NCBI RefSeq assembly: GCF_022788635.1
Contig: NZ_CP076024.1
Coordinates: forward strand, 2,790,001-2,854,000
Source of the DNA: Methylobacter sp. S3L5C
Lineage (GTDB): Bacteria > Pseudomonadota > Gammaproteobacteria > Methylococcales > Methylomonadaceae
Reading direction: 5' to 3'
Length of the DNA stretch: 64,000 nt
This document shows, piece after piece, positions 52,198-60,937 of this stretch. Position 1 is the first letter of the stretch; each line of letters begins with the position of its first letter. Below the pieces are notes generated by a model. That model worked only from the letters and a program-made list of their open reading frames with translations. It did not search any database and was not told the DNA's origin. The translations under genes were made by a program, and so were the position numbers.

Positions 52198-53154
52198 TTA
52201 TGGTTTTATCTTAGCCGCAAAACGAATAATATCGGGAAATAGTTGGAGATAGATAGCAAGCTTTCCTAAAATATCCACTGCATCGCTTGGCGGTTTGATG
52301 ACACGCGTCTTAACATGCTCAATGATTTCAAGTAACATTTTTTTGCCCCGAAATCGATTGATTCCAACTTCCAGCAACGGTGCGAAAAAAGGCGCGATTA
52401 CGAGTGTTGTCATTAATCCGCTGGTCGCACCAACCAAACCTACCCAAGCAGGAGCTCCGGTTAGGCTAACCCATAGACTGCCCCACCAGGACAGATTGCT
52501 TGTATAAATAGCTGTTGCAGCGGCTTGGCCTGTGGCAAGGCTACTTCCAAAGCCACTGGCTCCCAAACCTTTACCCATTAAGCCGGTCAATAAAAACATC
52601 AATGCTTCTCGTGAACCTTCAACAGGAAGAGACATTCGTTCAATATGATGGGAGAGTTGTTTTTCAACTTCCTCACGCTGATTGATTGGAAGTCCGTTAA
52701 GTAAACCACTTAATTCGGCATCGAAATTAGCTTGATAATGAGCGACATAATCTTGAAGCTTTTTGTCCAAACCTTGTAAATCAAGCAACTCGACTTCAAT
52801 CGCGGTATATAATTCAAGTTGCTTACCCGATAAAGAAATAGAATTAAGTTTTTGTTCCGGTTGATTTTTCTTAACGCTAGTGACAGACTTGATAAAGCCC
52901 CAAGCAGATCGAGGTAAAGTCACTAATTCCTTAGGGATATCGCCTCGATGTCGCCAATGGCGACTTAAGACAACACTCGGAGAAGCAAAATGCTTCCAAT
53001 AGATTGGCGTTACACGATTTTTTGCCTCGTTAAGGTGTAAATCAACGATGTCGTTTAAATTTTGTCGGTGTTGTTCGATAGTTTGTGCATAACAACAAGG
53101 AAAGCTCTTGTCCAGAAGCTTTGCTTGATCGTTTTTATTACCTGACTGAGACAT
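52198..53154 (-). CDS. Hypothetical protein with membrane-interacting middle region
   Basis: A 318-residue protein. Residues 120-180 are helical and charged (LDKKLQDYVAHYQANFDAEL; QREEVEKQLSHHIERMSLPV). Residues 190-270 are glycine-rich and hydrophobic (LLTGLMGKGLGASGFGSSLA; WVGLVGATSGLMTTLVIAPF), enough for two or three membrane segments. The end is amphipathic. This resembles membrane proteins with a pore-like segment; no family can be named. It stands alone. Confidence 0.65.
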   Translation of the reverse strand: MSQSGNKNDQAKLLDKSFPCCYAQTIEQHRQNLNDIVDLHLNEAKNRVTPIYWKHFASPSVVLSRHWRHRGDIPKELVTLPRSAWGFIKSVTSVKKNQPEQKLNSISLSGKQLELYTAIEVELLDLQGLDKKLQDYVAHYQANFDAELSGLLNGLPINQREEVEKQLSHHIERMSLPVEGSREALMFLLTGLMGKGLGASGFGSSLATGQAAATAIYTSNLSWWGSLWVSLTGAPAWVGLVGATSGLMTTLVIAPFFAPLLEVGINRFRGKKMLLEIIEHVKTRVIKPPSDAVDILGKLAIYLQLFPDIIRFAAKIKP

Positions 53155-53614
53155 TTAATTCACCAGTTTTGAGCTTGTCGAACAGTTGGGGAAATTAGCC
53201 CGTGTAAAAATAGCAATACAATTTATCCATGTTCTTAGCATCGGCTTCGTGCTTTACCCCCTCGTCCTTTATATATTTTTATCAGGATCAACTATAACAT
53301 AAACAGGGTGTGTCGCAATTTGTATTGGCTGACATTATGCATATAGACAGCGGTACTCCGGTCAAGGAAATCCCGGTCAGTCAATTCTAGTGAATCAGCT
53401 GAGATTAATAAACAAGAATGGCAATGGAGGGATTGGTAATCTTCTTGTGTATTTTTCAATATATTTAAAATCGGAAGTACACTTTTAAATGCTAAAGCAG
53501 CTTATTTTTAAAGTTAGTCATTATAGGTATTTATACGGATTGATTTTTCTATTTTAGAAAATATAATTTCAAAAGTTTTGTTCGTGTTTGGTACAACTCT
53601 TAGCTTTAGAACAT
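53155..53614. other. Intergenic region
   Basis: No gene seen. A stretch at 53366-53395 resembles the beginning of the window (shared GTCARTTCTAGYGAA), so it probably contains a dispersed repeat. Confidence 0.4.
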
Positions 53615-53710
53615 ATGACTTGTTCCAATAAGCTCGTGGCGTTGACTGTTATTTTCAGTATCGCCTTTACAATTAGAGGTTGTGCTAATAATACACCTGC
53701 TCAAAATTAG
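53615..53710 (+). CDS. Possible tiny lipoprotein
   Basis: A 31-residue frame, MTCSNKLVALTVIFSIAFTI followed by RGCANNTPAQN. The hydrophobic segment and the Cys resemble a lipoprotein signal, though position -3 of the lipobox (Ile-Arg-Gly-Cys) is unusual. It may be a gene remnant. Confidence 0.35.
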   Translation: MTCSNKLVALTVIFSIAFTIRGCANNTPAQN

Positions 53711-53899
53711 GCTGTTACTAAAACTTGTTTATTTAAGGCAAGCTAAAAAAAAGCAACGACAATTCCAATAAAACCAAGCGGAGAGGTATCACCGTCTCTA
53801 TTAGTATAAATCCTGATGGCTCACTTAATTTATTCTATAAGAGTAAGCCCCGTGACAAAGGCATCTGCCAACTTTCAAAATAACAACAGGAAATTATTC

Positions 53900-54547
53900 A
53901 TGAAAAAATTATTAGTTTGTTTACTGATGGGTACTTTATTAATTGGCACAGCATTTACGGTAGAAGCGGCTAAAAAAATCGCATTTGGTAAAGGCAAAAG
54001 TTCTGCCTCTGTCAGTGGCAAAGTACAAGGCAGCAATGATGTGGACTATGTAATACGCGCCAGTGCGGGTCAAACCATGATGATTGATTTTAAAGCCAGC
54101 AAAGGTGCAGCTTATTTCAATGTATTACCACCAGGAAGTACAGGTGAAGCCATTTTTGTTGGTTCAAGTGAAGGCAATCATTTTAAAACCGTATTATCTG
54201 GCGATGGTGATTATACCATTCGTGTTTATTTGATGGGCGGCGCGAAAGATAGCGACAAACCTGTAACCTATACCTTGAAAGTTAGCGTTCCAGTCACAGC
54301 TAAATCTGCCAGTTCAGGTATAGCCAAAAGCGGGACAGCCGTCGCCGAAAAATCCTGTCTTGCAGCCGTTGCCAAAAAAGTGGGCGTCAGCGCAAGCAAA
54401 CTGAAAGTGATTGATATTAAGAGTGCAGAGGCTGGTATTGGTGTAAATATTCAAGTGCCTGATGCTACTGCACCTTGGTCATGCTTGTCTGACAAGAAAG
54501 GTCATGTGCAAGGTGCCAGCTTTACTGGTTCAGAAGGGGATAAGTAA
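53900..54547 (+). CDS. Exported protein with PPC/lysozyme-inhibitor-like domain
   Basis: A 215-residue protein from ATG 53900 with a signal peptide (MKKLLVCLLMGTLLIGTAFT to VEA). The first domain (VSGKVQGSNDVDYVIRASAG; AAYFNVLPPGSTGEAIFVGS; GDYTIRVYLMGGAKDSD) is a beta-sandwich of the pre-peptidase/PliG-like type found in periplasmic proteins. The C-terminal domain (CLAAVAKKVGVSASKLKVID, later APWSCLSDKKGHVQGASF) is a second small domain with two cysteines that occurs in other exported proteins. Role unknown; protection of the cell wall is one option. Confidence 0.7.
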   Translation: MKKLLVCLLMGTLLIGTAFTVEAAKKIAFGKGKSSASVSGKVQGSNDVDYVIRASAGQTMMIDFKASKGAAYFNVLPPGSTGEAIFVGSSEGNHFKTVLSGDGDYTIRVYLMGGAKDSDKPVTYTLKVSVPVTAKSASSGIAKSGTAVAEKSCLAAVAKKVGVSASKLKVIDIKSAEAGIGVNIQVPDATAPWSCLSDKKGHVQGASFTGSEGDK

Positions 54548-54793
54548 TAATCAGCGGATAGCCGATTAAATCTGTTGTTAGGAGTCCAAAACAAGTTTTG
54601 GATATTTTAAATCCGTCCAGGTTATTTCTTGGGCTCCGAACTATAGAGAGCTAAATTAAAACATATAAAACATAGAGTTAATCCACTACCTGTCAGCTCA
54701 GCACAAGAAGTTCTTAGGAGTGTTTTGTCAGCAAAGCATCACCTAGACAGTGGCTGATGGTTACACATAAACAGTAATATAGAGGTAAATACA

Positions 54794-55048
54794 ATGGATA
54801 CTAATAGCTTGTTGGTTATATTGGTAATTGGTGCCATCTCAGGCTTTCTGGCTGGCACCGTTATGAAAGGCGGCGGGTTTGGTCTTATCGGCGATATTAT
54901 TGTCGGCATAATCGGCGCTGTGGTGGGTGGTTATGTATTTGGGTTTTTTGGCATCAGTGTAGGTATCGGACTCATTGGCTCAATTATAACTGCCACGGTA
55001 GGCGCGATAATCTTGCTTTTCGTCATTAGAATAATCAAACGCGGCTGA
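54794..55048 (+). CDS. GlsB/YeaQ/YmgE-family stress response membrane protein
   Basis: An 84-residue, very hydrophobic and glycine-rich protein with three helices (LLVILVIGAISGFLAGTVMK; DIIVGIIGAVVGGYVFGFFG; IGLIGSIITATVGAIILLFV). This is the signature of the transglycosylase-associated protein family induced by stress. It has its own RBS (AGAGGT) and a terminator. Confidence 0.9.
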   Translation: MDTNSLLVILVIGAISGFLAGTVMKGGGFGLIGDIIVGIIGAVVGGYVFGFFGISVGIGLIGSIITATVGAIILLFVIRIIKRG

Positions 55049-55073
55049 AAAAAATCTGTTAATCCTTATATAA

Positions 55074-55102
55074 AATGCCCAACAGTAATTGGGCATTCTC
55101 AT
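55074..55102 (+). terminator. Rho-independent terminator
   Basis: AATGCCCAA (55074-55082) pairs with TTGGGCATT (55089-55097), followed by CTCATTTTTT from 55098. It ends the GlsB-like gene. Confidence 0.8.
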
Positions 55103-55107
55103 TTTTT

Positions 55108-55530
55108 AACAAAAAAATACCAGTGATAAAAATATTATTAGCAACCTTGTTAGCCAGTTCGTGACTCTATGGTACAAGCACTGTGTTGGCTGAAAAAACC
55201 AACACCCGTTGAAAAAAATCAGGCCAGTGAATCGTTACCATCCGTAACCTGACTTCCTGAGGAAGCTTCACCTTGATCCTAGAACTCATGTTGCTTGTTG
55301 TTTAGGAACGTGCATGATATAAAATCACCAAACATTAGACAGGAATGAACAACGTAAATCCCTGCATTTTTTCGCTCCAATTATCGGGTTACTTTATCGC
55401 TCCATGCCAGCTTACAAAATGTATTGGTGTTTCAAATGGCAAGCTTATTTCATGTACTTGCTTTTGTTTGATGCCGGTAATAGGTTTTTGCTGTGTCTGT
55501 CCGTAACTGTTTAACGCCAGGAGTTGCCTG
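55108..55530. other. Intergenic region
   Basis: About 420 bp without a supported gene. A small inverted pair (GTGTTGGCTG with CAACAC, 55189-55210) is present. The promoter of the exported-protein gene at 55531 presumably lies in the right part. Confidence 0.4.
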
Positions 55531-56565
55531 ATGCTACGAAAACTAAAACATGCCATCGCCTCCGCGTGGATATTGGGCAACATTTTTATCTTGCCGGGAA
55601 TTCCCGCTTTTGCCGAATCGCTTGGGGTAGATGAGGTGTTGCGTGTATTGGGAATGGATAAGGGACAGATTGCCGAACTAGCGCAGGGCGAGCCTGTCGC
55701 TTATGCCTTAAGCGAAGGCAGCGCCGACGAGCTTGCCGTAGGCTTAACCTGGTATCTTCCGGTTTCTTTGGACAAGGTCGCAGGACAATTGCGGCTGGAG
55801 GATCCTGATCCGCTGGACGTTGATGTTAAAGCTCACGGATTATTAACGGAGCATAGCGGGGCGGGTTCGCTTGCACCTGTCGTTCTGTCCAAGGAAGAAG
55901 CCCAAGCATTGTTGAATGCCGAGCCTGGGGATGAATTCAACTTGTCCGCCCATGAGATTGATAAACTTAAAGTTTTCAAGCAGACGCTTAAACGGACGCC
56001 CCAAAGGGCCATCGAAGACGCAGCCGGAGAGCATTTTCGGGAGATTCTGTTACAGCGTTATGAAGCCTATCGGCGCGGTGGAACGAATGCGATAGCGCCT
56101 TATGCGCGGAAGGAGAGTACAGCCAAGCCTTCCCTGGAATTGCGCCAGGCGGCAAACGCAAACGCTATTCTGTCGCATTACTTTCCAGCCTTGCACAAGG
56201 TTTGGCTGGACTATCCGAAAGCTTTGCCGCCGGGAGCCAGCGAGGTGTTCCCCTGGGTAGAAAAAAACGTGGAAGGTCGGTCTGCGACCATCCTCAGACA
56301 CCGCATCAATATGGATTGGAATGGCGGCATCTTGGTATTGACAAGGGAGATCTATGCACCGCATTCCTACAATTCCAGCCAATGGATAACAGGGAGCCTG
56401 CCCTATCGTGGCGGTACCGTGGTCTTTCAGCAGGTGCGGAGCTTCACCGATCAGGTGACAGGAGTCGCCAGCAATGTCAAGCATATCGTGGGTAGGGAGT
56501 TGCTGAAAGACAAAATGATCAAGTCATTTGATCGCCTTTGCAGTGTCTTGGGTCAATGTAATTGA
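55531..56565 (+). CDS. Exported protein of unknown function next to the sterol genes
   Basis: A 344-residue protein with a signal peptide (ASAWILGNIFILPGIPAFA, cleavage before ESLG). The mature part has no motif I can name; it contains REILLQRYEAYRRGGTNAIA and a C-terminal region with RHRINMDWNGGILVLTREIY and GGTVVFQQVRSFTDQVTG. It ends in CSVLGQCN with two cysteines. Its TGA is directly followed by the reversed stop codon of bstC, so the two genes meet with no gap. A role in sterol handling is suggested only by position. Confidence 0.75.
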   Translation: MLRKLKHAIASAWILGNIFILPGIPAFAESLGVDEVLRVLGMDKGQIAELAQGEPVAYALSEGSADELAVGLTWYLPVSLDKVAGQLRLEDPDPLDVDVKAHGLLTEHSGAGSLAPVVLSKEEAQALLNAEPGDEFNLSAHEIDKLKVFKQTLKRTPQRAIEDAAGEHFREILLQRYEAYRRGGTNAIAPYARKESTAKPSLELRQAANANAILSHYFPALHKVWLDYPKALPPGASEVFPWVEKNVEGRSATILRHRINMDWNGGILVLTREIYAPHSYNSSQWITGSLPYRGGTVVFQQVRSFTDQVTGVASNVKHIVGRELLKDKMIKSFDRLCSVLGQCN

Positions 56566-57384
56566 TTAGCTGATAGGCCTGGTTTCTTGATACTCCTGTT
56601 GAAACTCGTTAAATTCTTTTTGCCAGGGCTCTTTACTGTAGCCCCAATTGCCCTCGATCAGAAGTTTTTGCCCTAGCGCGACTTCGGCTTTTACCTGAGG
56701 TAGGACAGTCTCGTCATCTTCATCCCAAAGTGCCTGGGCATAAAACAGATGGTTAAGCGGATGCTCTGGATGTTCTTTGACAGCCTTTCCTAACAGTTCC
56801 AACGCCTTGTCGCGGTCACCGATGCCATTGGGCCAGGTTGGGGCTTTGAGATAAAGCATTCCCAAAAGTCGTAGTGGTCCACCGTGATCAAGATCCGGGC
56901 TCAAGGCTAGCGCCTGTTTCATTTCATCTTCCAACCGGCCAAGATTCCCTATGGCCAGCGTGGGGTGTTCGCGTACAGCCATACCAAGGTTGGCGGCCAG
57001 GTAATAATGTACGGCACCTTCACCGGTACCTCCGTGCGCCAGGGCGGTTTCGGCAAAACTTACACCCTCGGCGGCAAGTTTTTCACGGTTTTCCTGGTTG
57101 GTTTCGCGTTCGGCAAGGTGCATACATATATGGCTGCCCAGCGCGGTACGATGTGCCGCTGAATCGTGGGTGTTGCGCAAAACGGTCAGTGCGCATTTCA
57201 AGGTATGGGTATCGGCCAAGGGGCCGAGTTGATCTTGTCCTGCGATCAGCGAAGCTACGGTTTGCTTGGGGCAGCCGGAAAGCTGGTCAGACTGGACATG
57301 GTCGCGCTCAACTCCGGCGCAGCCGGTCAGGAATGCCAGAAATACCAGTATTGAAACGTTAGGAAGAAGTTGTGCTTTGCTCAA
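56566..57384 (-). CDS. bstC: Sterol transporter BstC, TPR lipoprotein
   Basis: A lipoprotein of about 272 residues. The start is probably the TTG at 57384, 4 bp after bstB with AAGGA before it; a longer frame to 57513 would lie inside bstB. The lipobox is FLAFLTGCAG. The mature protein is helical with tetratricopeptide-like repeats (ALGSHICMHLAERETNQENR; GNLGRLEDEMKQALALSPDL; RDKALELLGKAVKEHPEHPL). In Methylococcus the equivalent protein binds sterols and is placed at the outer membrane side of the transport route. It is the last gene of the operon. Confidence 0.85.
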   Translation of the reverse strand: MSKAQLLPNVSILVFLAFLTGCAGVERDHVQSDQLSGCPKQTVASLIAGQDQLGPLADTHTLKCALTVLRNTHDSAAHRTALGSHICMHLAERETNQENREKLAAEGVSFAETALAHGGTGEGAVHYYLAANLGMAVREHPTLAIGNLGRLEDEMKQALALSPDLDHGGPLRLLGMLYLKAPTWPNGIGDRDKALELLGKAVKEHPEHPLNHLFYAQALWDEDDETVLPQVKAEVALGQKLLIEGNWGYSKEPWQKEFNEFQQEYQETRPIS

Positions 57385-57388
57385 GTCC

Positions 57389-58228
57389 TTATTTTCCTTC
57401 TGTCCAGAGTTTGACCATAGGCTCGAACACAGTCGCGTTGACGCTGGTGAAAGATTCCACGCCGAACAGGTCGCAAAGTTTTTTACCTTCGGTGTCGGTA
57501 CACATCCCTTCAAGCGCCTTACCGAAGCGGGCGCGTTCTTCCGCAGTTGTGGTGGCGTTGTTGGCCACCACCCCCATCAGCGGGATATCTTCAGACGTAA
57601 AGACAGCTTCAAGAGGTGTATTCATCTTAAGTGAAGCGAGTCCGTTGAATTGTTGCTCGTTCAAAATGACGGCATCCAGTTCTCCTGTGTCCAAAGAACG
57701 CAAGGCGCGGATGGCCTGATTGGACGGTTTCAGGACAAAAAAACTGGTGGGATCGTATTTCCCGGCAAAAACGATCTTGCCGATGAAGGATGGTTCTTCC
57801 AACACCGTGCCACCCAGGGTTTTACCTTTCAGCTCATCCAGGCTCTTGTACTTATTTTTCTGTACCATTACCCGGTAACGATCACTAGTGCTGGTTTTGA
57901 TCTTGGGTTGAACCACTGGTATCAACTTGTGACTAGTGCGAAGTTCCAAATAGAGACCCAAGGAGATAATAGCGAACTTGGGATTTTTTTCAGACATCTG
58001 TTTGCTGCATTCGTCTAATTTGGTGGTGAACAAGCTGTTGAAGCTGTTTGCCTGCCACTGGCCGACGCGTTCTACCACCCGCAGCATGGAGCTCATTGCT
58101 CCATTGGCGTCCTTGGCATTGACGGAGCCGCCAGGGTAGCACACCACAATCATTTCTGGATTGGGTGTGGCATTTATGGATAAGGGGGCCAACAGGCCGG
58201 CAAGTAAAATGAGGTAAATTTTGCGCAT
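57389..58228 (-). CDS. bstB: Sterol transporter BstB, periplasmic binding protein
   Basis: A 279-residue protein with a signal peptide (KIYLILLAGLLAPLSINATP). It resembles PhnD-type substrate-binding proteins: FAIISLGLYLELRTSHKLIP, YKSLDELKGKTLGGTVLEEP and LDTGELDAVILNEQQFNGL are typical of that fold. In sterol-producing methanotrophs this protein binds C-4 demethylated sterols in the periplasm. Its ATG overlaps the bstA stop by one base (TAATG). Confidence 0.87.
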   Translation of the reverse strand: MRKIYLILLAGLLAPLSINATPNPEMIVVCYPGGSVNAKDANGAMSSMLRVVERVGQWQANSFNSLFTTKLDECSKQMSEKNPKFAIISLGLYLELRTSHKLIPVVQPKIKTSTSDRYRVMVQKNKYKSLDELKGKTLGGTVLEEPSFIGKIVFAGKYDPTSFFVLKPSNQAIRALRSLDTGELDAVILNEQQFNGLASLKMNTPLEAVFTSEDIPLMGVVANNATTTAEERARFGKALEGMCTDTEGKKLCDLFGVESFTSVNATVFEPMVKLWTEGK

Positions 58229-60918
58229 TACGGTTTTCTCTTTGAATCAAGTAATTGTCCGATGGCTGGGGCCACCACCAGGGTTGCAGTCAGGCAACAC
58301 AGCAGCCCAAGAGTGATGCTCATGCCCAGCGAAGAAACGCCTCGGTAGCTGGCCAGAGTGATGGCACCAAGACCAGCCAATTCAGTGCCTGCAGCCAGCC
58401 CGATTACCTTGCCGGCGGAAAGGGTGACTTGCAAGGGAGTATAGCCCTTCAATTCGTTCCAGCGATAGCTGAACCACACGCCATAATCCACCGCCAACGC
58501 AATCACCAGAGGCAGAGCGACGATATTGGCGAAATTGTAGCGAATGCCGCCCAATGCCATCAGCCCCAGCATCCAGCCGCCACCAATCAGCAAAGGCAGT
58601 GCCGCCAGCGCGAAGCCGCGGACGCTGCGTGTGACCACCATGATCCAGAGCAGGCAAAGCCCCAGAGCCAAGTTTGTGCCACTAGTGAAACCTTCTACCA
58701 CGAGCTTGGAAAATACTTGGTGCGTGGTCGGGAATCCGGTCGCTTCCGGCGAGACGTTATACACGTCTTTTATCAAGGCGTCGAGGTTATCGGGTTCGTA
58801 TACGGATTTCGCAGGGAAGGCATAGACTGCGATGCTACCGTCAGTACCAAAGAAGCGGTCACGTAAAGCGGACGGCAGCTGTTCAGGACTTAGGGGTCGA
58901 GCTTGCTGCCATGCGTTGATGACTTTGAGTCCGTCATTGGTTTCTGATAGCAAAGCGCGCAAAAAGCTTTCGCTACGTATCCGTCCCTGTTCGCCGTCTG
59001 TGGCGAGTTTGGCCGAAATAGCTGAAAGCTGTCCGCGCACATTCTCCAAACTTTCGACCAGTTTGGAATGCCCTGCCGAGAATGCCTGCTCCTGGGCATC
59101 ATCAATGATGGTGGAGCTGTTTTCCAGCAGTGTTTGCAATAACTCGAATGATTTTTTTGTCAAGCCAGCACTAGTGAGCTCGCCGATCTGCCTGGTGTAG
59201 TCTGTTTGGGCGAACGATTTTCCGATACTCATGGCTTTACGGAGGCGTTCGTCAGCGTCCGCAGGAAACAGGTTGGTCAGTGACTGCGCTTGGGCAATCG
59301 TCTTGAGCTTGCCCGCCTCGCTGGTGATTCGCCGGGCCTCGGCCATGTCCTTGGCTGTGAAAATGATGACTTCGGCCTGGTAGTCACTCTCCGCTACCAT
59401 GCGGCGTTGGTAATAAGCCGCTTGGGAATTTTTAGGCAACATGCCCAGCAGGTCGTAGTCGAATGGGATGCCCAGGCCCTTCATTCCGCCGAAGACAGCG
59501 CAACCTATGGCCATTACAACAAGAGCCACCGCGACGGGTTTGGGGAACGCGCCGCTGTATTTTCCTGGTCCGGTGGGAGCGGGTGGTGTAATGATTTTCA
59601 GCTTGGGTGGCAGCAAGGCGTAAAGCGCAGGTTGGACCATCCAGGTGCTCATCAGAATCATCACTACGCCTTTGGCCGCCACGATGCCCAGTTCGGCAAA
59701 GCCGGGGAAATCGACTGTGGCCAAGGCGCTGAAAATCAGTAGTGATGCCCCGCCTGCTGTCAGGACGGCTATAAAAGATGAGCCAATACCCGCACCGATG
59801 GCTTCAACCAAGGGTTTGCCTGATCTACGCTCCTCAGCAATGCGCGAGGAGGTGAAAATACCGTAGTCCGCTCCAAGACCGAACAGGATAGCGATAAAGG
59901 CGGCAGTAATGATGGTCAGATGGCCGACGGTGACAAGGGCCAGGCCCAAGCTCCATAGTACACCAAGCCCCATTGGTATGAAAATTAGTACGGCCCAGCG
60001 CATGCTGCGCACCACCAGCAGGATCAGTGCGGCGATCAGACCGGCGGAGGTGAATATTACCATTGTAATATCCTTGCGGATATTGACGTATTCTTCATAC
60101 TCAATGGCCGGTAATCCGGTCAGGCCAACGATGGGCGGAGTGTGTCCGGCAGCTTTAGCTTGTCCTGCCAAGGTTGCCGATACCTGTTTGACTTTATCGA
60201 CGAAAGGGCCAAGGTTAACAAAATCACCGGAAGGGTTTTTCGGGTGAACGAACAAAAACAGCATCTTACCGTCGTGTGAAGCAAAATAACCATCGGCCTC
60301 GTTTTTAGCCAGCAGTCGGTTCCAGTCCAAGCGGGTCGGCACTGTTTCCGCAGATAGCCAGCGCTGCCACTCTTCCAGGAAAAACGCCGTCAAGTTCAGG
60401 CCGGCTTCTGCGGTTTGCAGGTCAGTGTCTGTGCCTCCCAGCGGTGGGTGGTCATTGCTCCAATTCAGCGCTTTGCGCAGGTTTTCTTCCAACCCTCCAC
60501 CATCCGGTTTGGGCTGTTTTGCCATCGTAGCCAGCTTGTCCAGTGCCTCGGTCGGCATTAGCAAGTAGGAGTGTTCCAGGAAGAACGTCATGTCGAGACG
60601 GGAGGTGGCTTGACCGATCTCGGGCTCTGACTGGAGTTTGACAGCCAGATCGTTGGCAAAAGACTCCAGTTCACTACGGGGGGCACCCTCCAGAACAATC
60701 ATCAGATCCGAGGCGGCACCAAAGTTTTTCAGGAAACTGTTGAAGCGTTTCGCCACTTCCGTGTTCTGGGGAAGCAGCGCCTGCCGAGAGGTGTAGACCG
60801 GAAGCTGTGCGGTCGCCCAGCCGGCCAGAATCGACAGTACCAGGGCCACTCCCAAAACCCGCCAAGGATTTCGGGCAAAGCATTCGGCGAGTTTGGCTGC
60901 GCGCTGAGTTATTTTCAT
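58228..60918 (-). CDS. bstA: Sterol transporter BstA, RND-type inner-membrane protein
   Basis: An 896-residue RND/MMPL protein with two halves, each with a large periplasmic loop and a bundle of helices. The first bundle includes LIILVVRSMRWAVLIFIPMG-like and ITAAFIAILFGLGADYGIFT segments with the conserved GLGADYG, and the second has NIVALPLVIALAVDYGVWFS. It belongs to the branch that includes the hopanoid transporter HpnN. It would extract sterols from the inner membrane using the proton gradient and hand them to BstB. It follows sdmA after 19 bp. Confidence 0.9.
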   Translation of the reverse strand: MKITQRAAKLAECFARNPWRVLGVALVLSILAGWATAQLPVYTSRQALLPQNTEVAKRFNSFLKNFGAASDLMIVLEGAPRSELESFANDLAVKLQSEPEIGQATSRLDMTFFLEHSYLLMPTEALDKLATMAKQPKPDGGGLEENLRKALNWSNDHPPLGGTDTDLQTAEAGLNLTAFFLEEWQRWLSAETVPTRLDWNRLLAKNEADGYFASHDGKMLFLFVHPKNPSGDFVNLGPFVDKVKQVSATLAGQAKAAGHTPPIVGLTGLPAIEYEEYVNIRKDITMVIFTSAGLIAALILLVVRSMRWAVLIFIPMGLGVLWSLGLALVTVGHLTIITAAFIAILFGLGADYGIFTSSRIAEERRSGKPLVEAIGAGIGSSFIAVLTAGGASLLIFSALATVDFPGFAELGIVAAKGVVMILMSTWMVQPALYALLPPKLKIITPPAPTGPGKYSGAFPKPVAVALVVMAIGCAVFGGMKGLGIPFDYDLLGMLPKNSQAAYYQRRMVAESDYQAEVIIFTAKDMAEARRITSEAGKLKTIAQAQSLTNLFPADADERLRKAMSIGKSFAQTDYTRQIGELTSAGLTKKSFELLQTLLENSSTIIDDAQEQAFSAGHSKLVESLENVRGQLSAISAKLATDGEQGRIRSESFLRALLSETNDGLKVINAWQQARPLSPEQLPSALRDRFFGTDGSIAVYAFPAKSVYEPDNLDALIKDVYNVSPEATGFPTTHQVFSKLVVEGFTSGTNLALGLCLLWIMVVTRSVRGFALAALPLLIGGGWMLGLMALGGIRYNFANIVALPLVIALAVDYGVWFSYRWNELKGYTPLQVTLSAGKVIGLAAGTELAGLGAITLASYRGVSSLGMSITLGLLCCLTATLVVAPAIGQLLDSKRKP

Positions 60919-60937
60919 TGATTTAGGGTTGCGTTAA

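Noticed and set aside
57385-57513. Longer N terminus of BstC
   Set aside because: It lies wholly within bstB in another frame and lacks a signal sequence. The TTG at 57384 gives a proper lipoprotein signal and sits 4 bp after the bstB stop.
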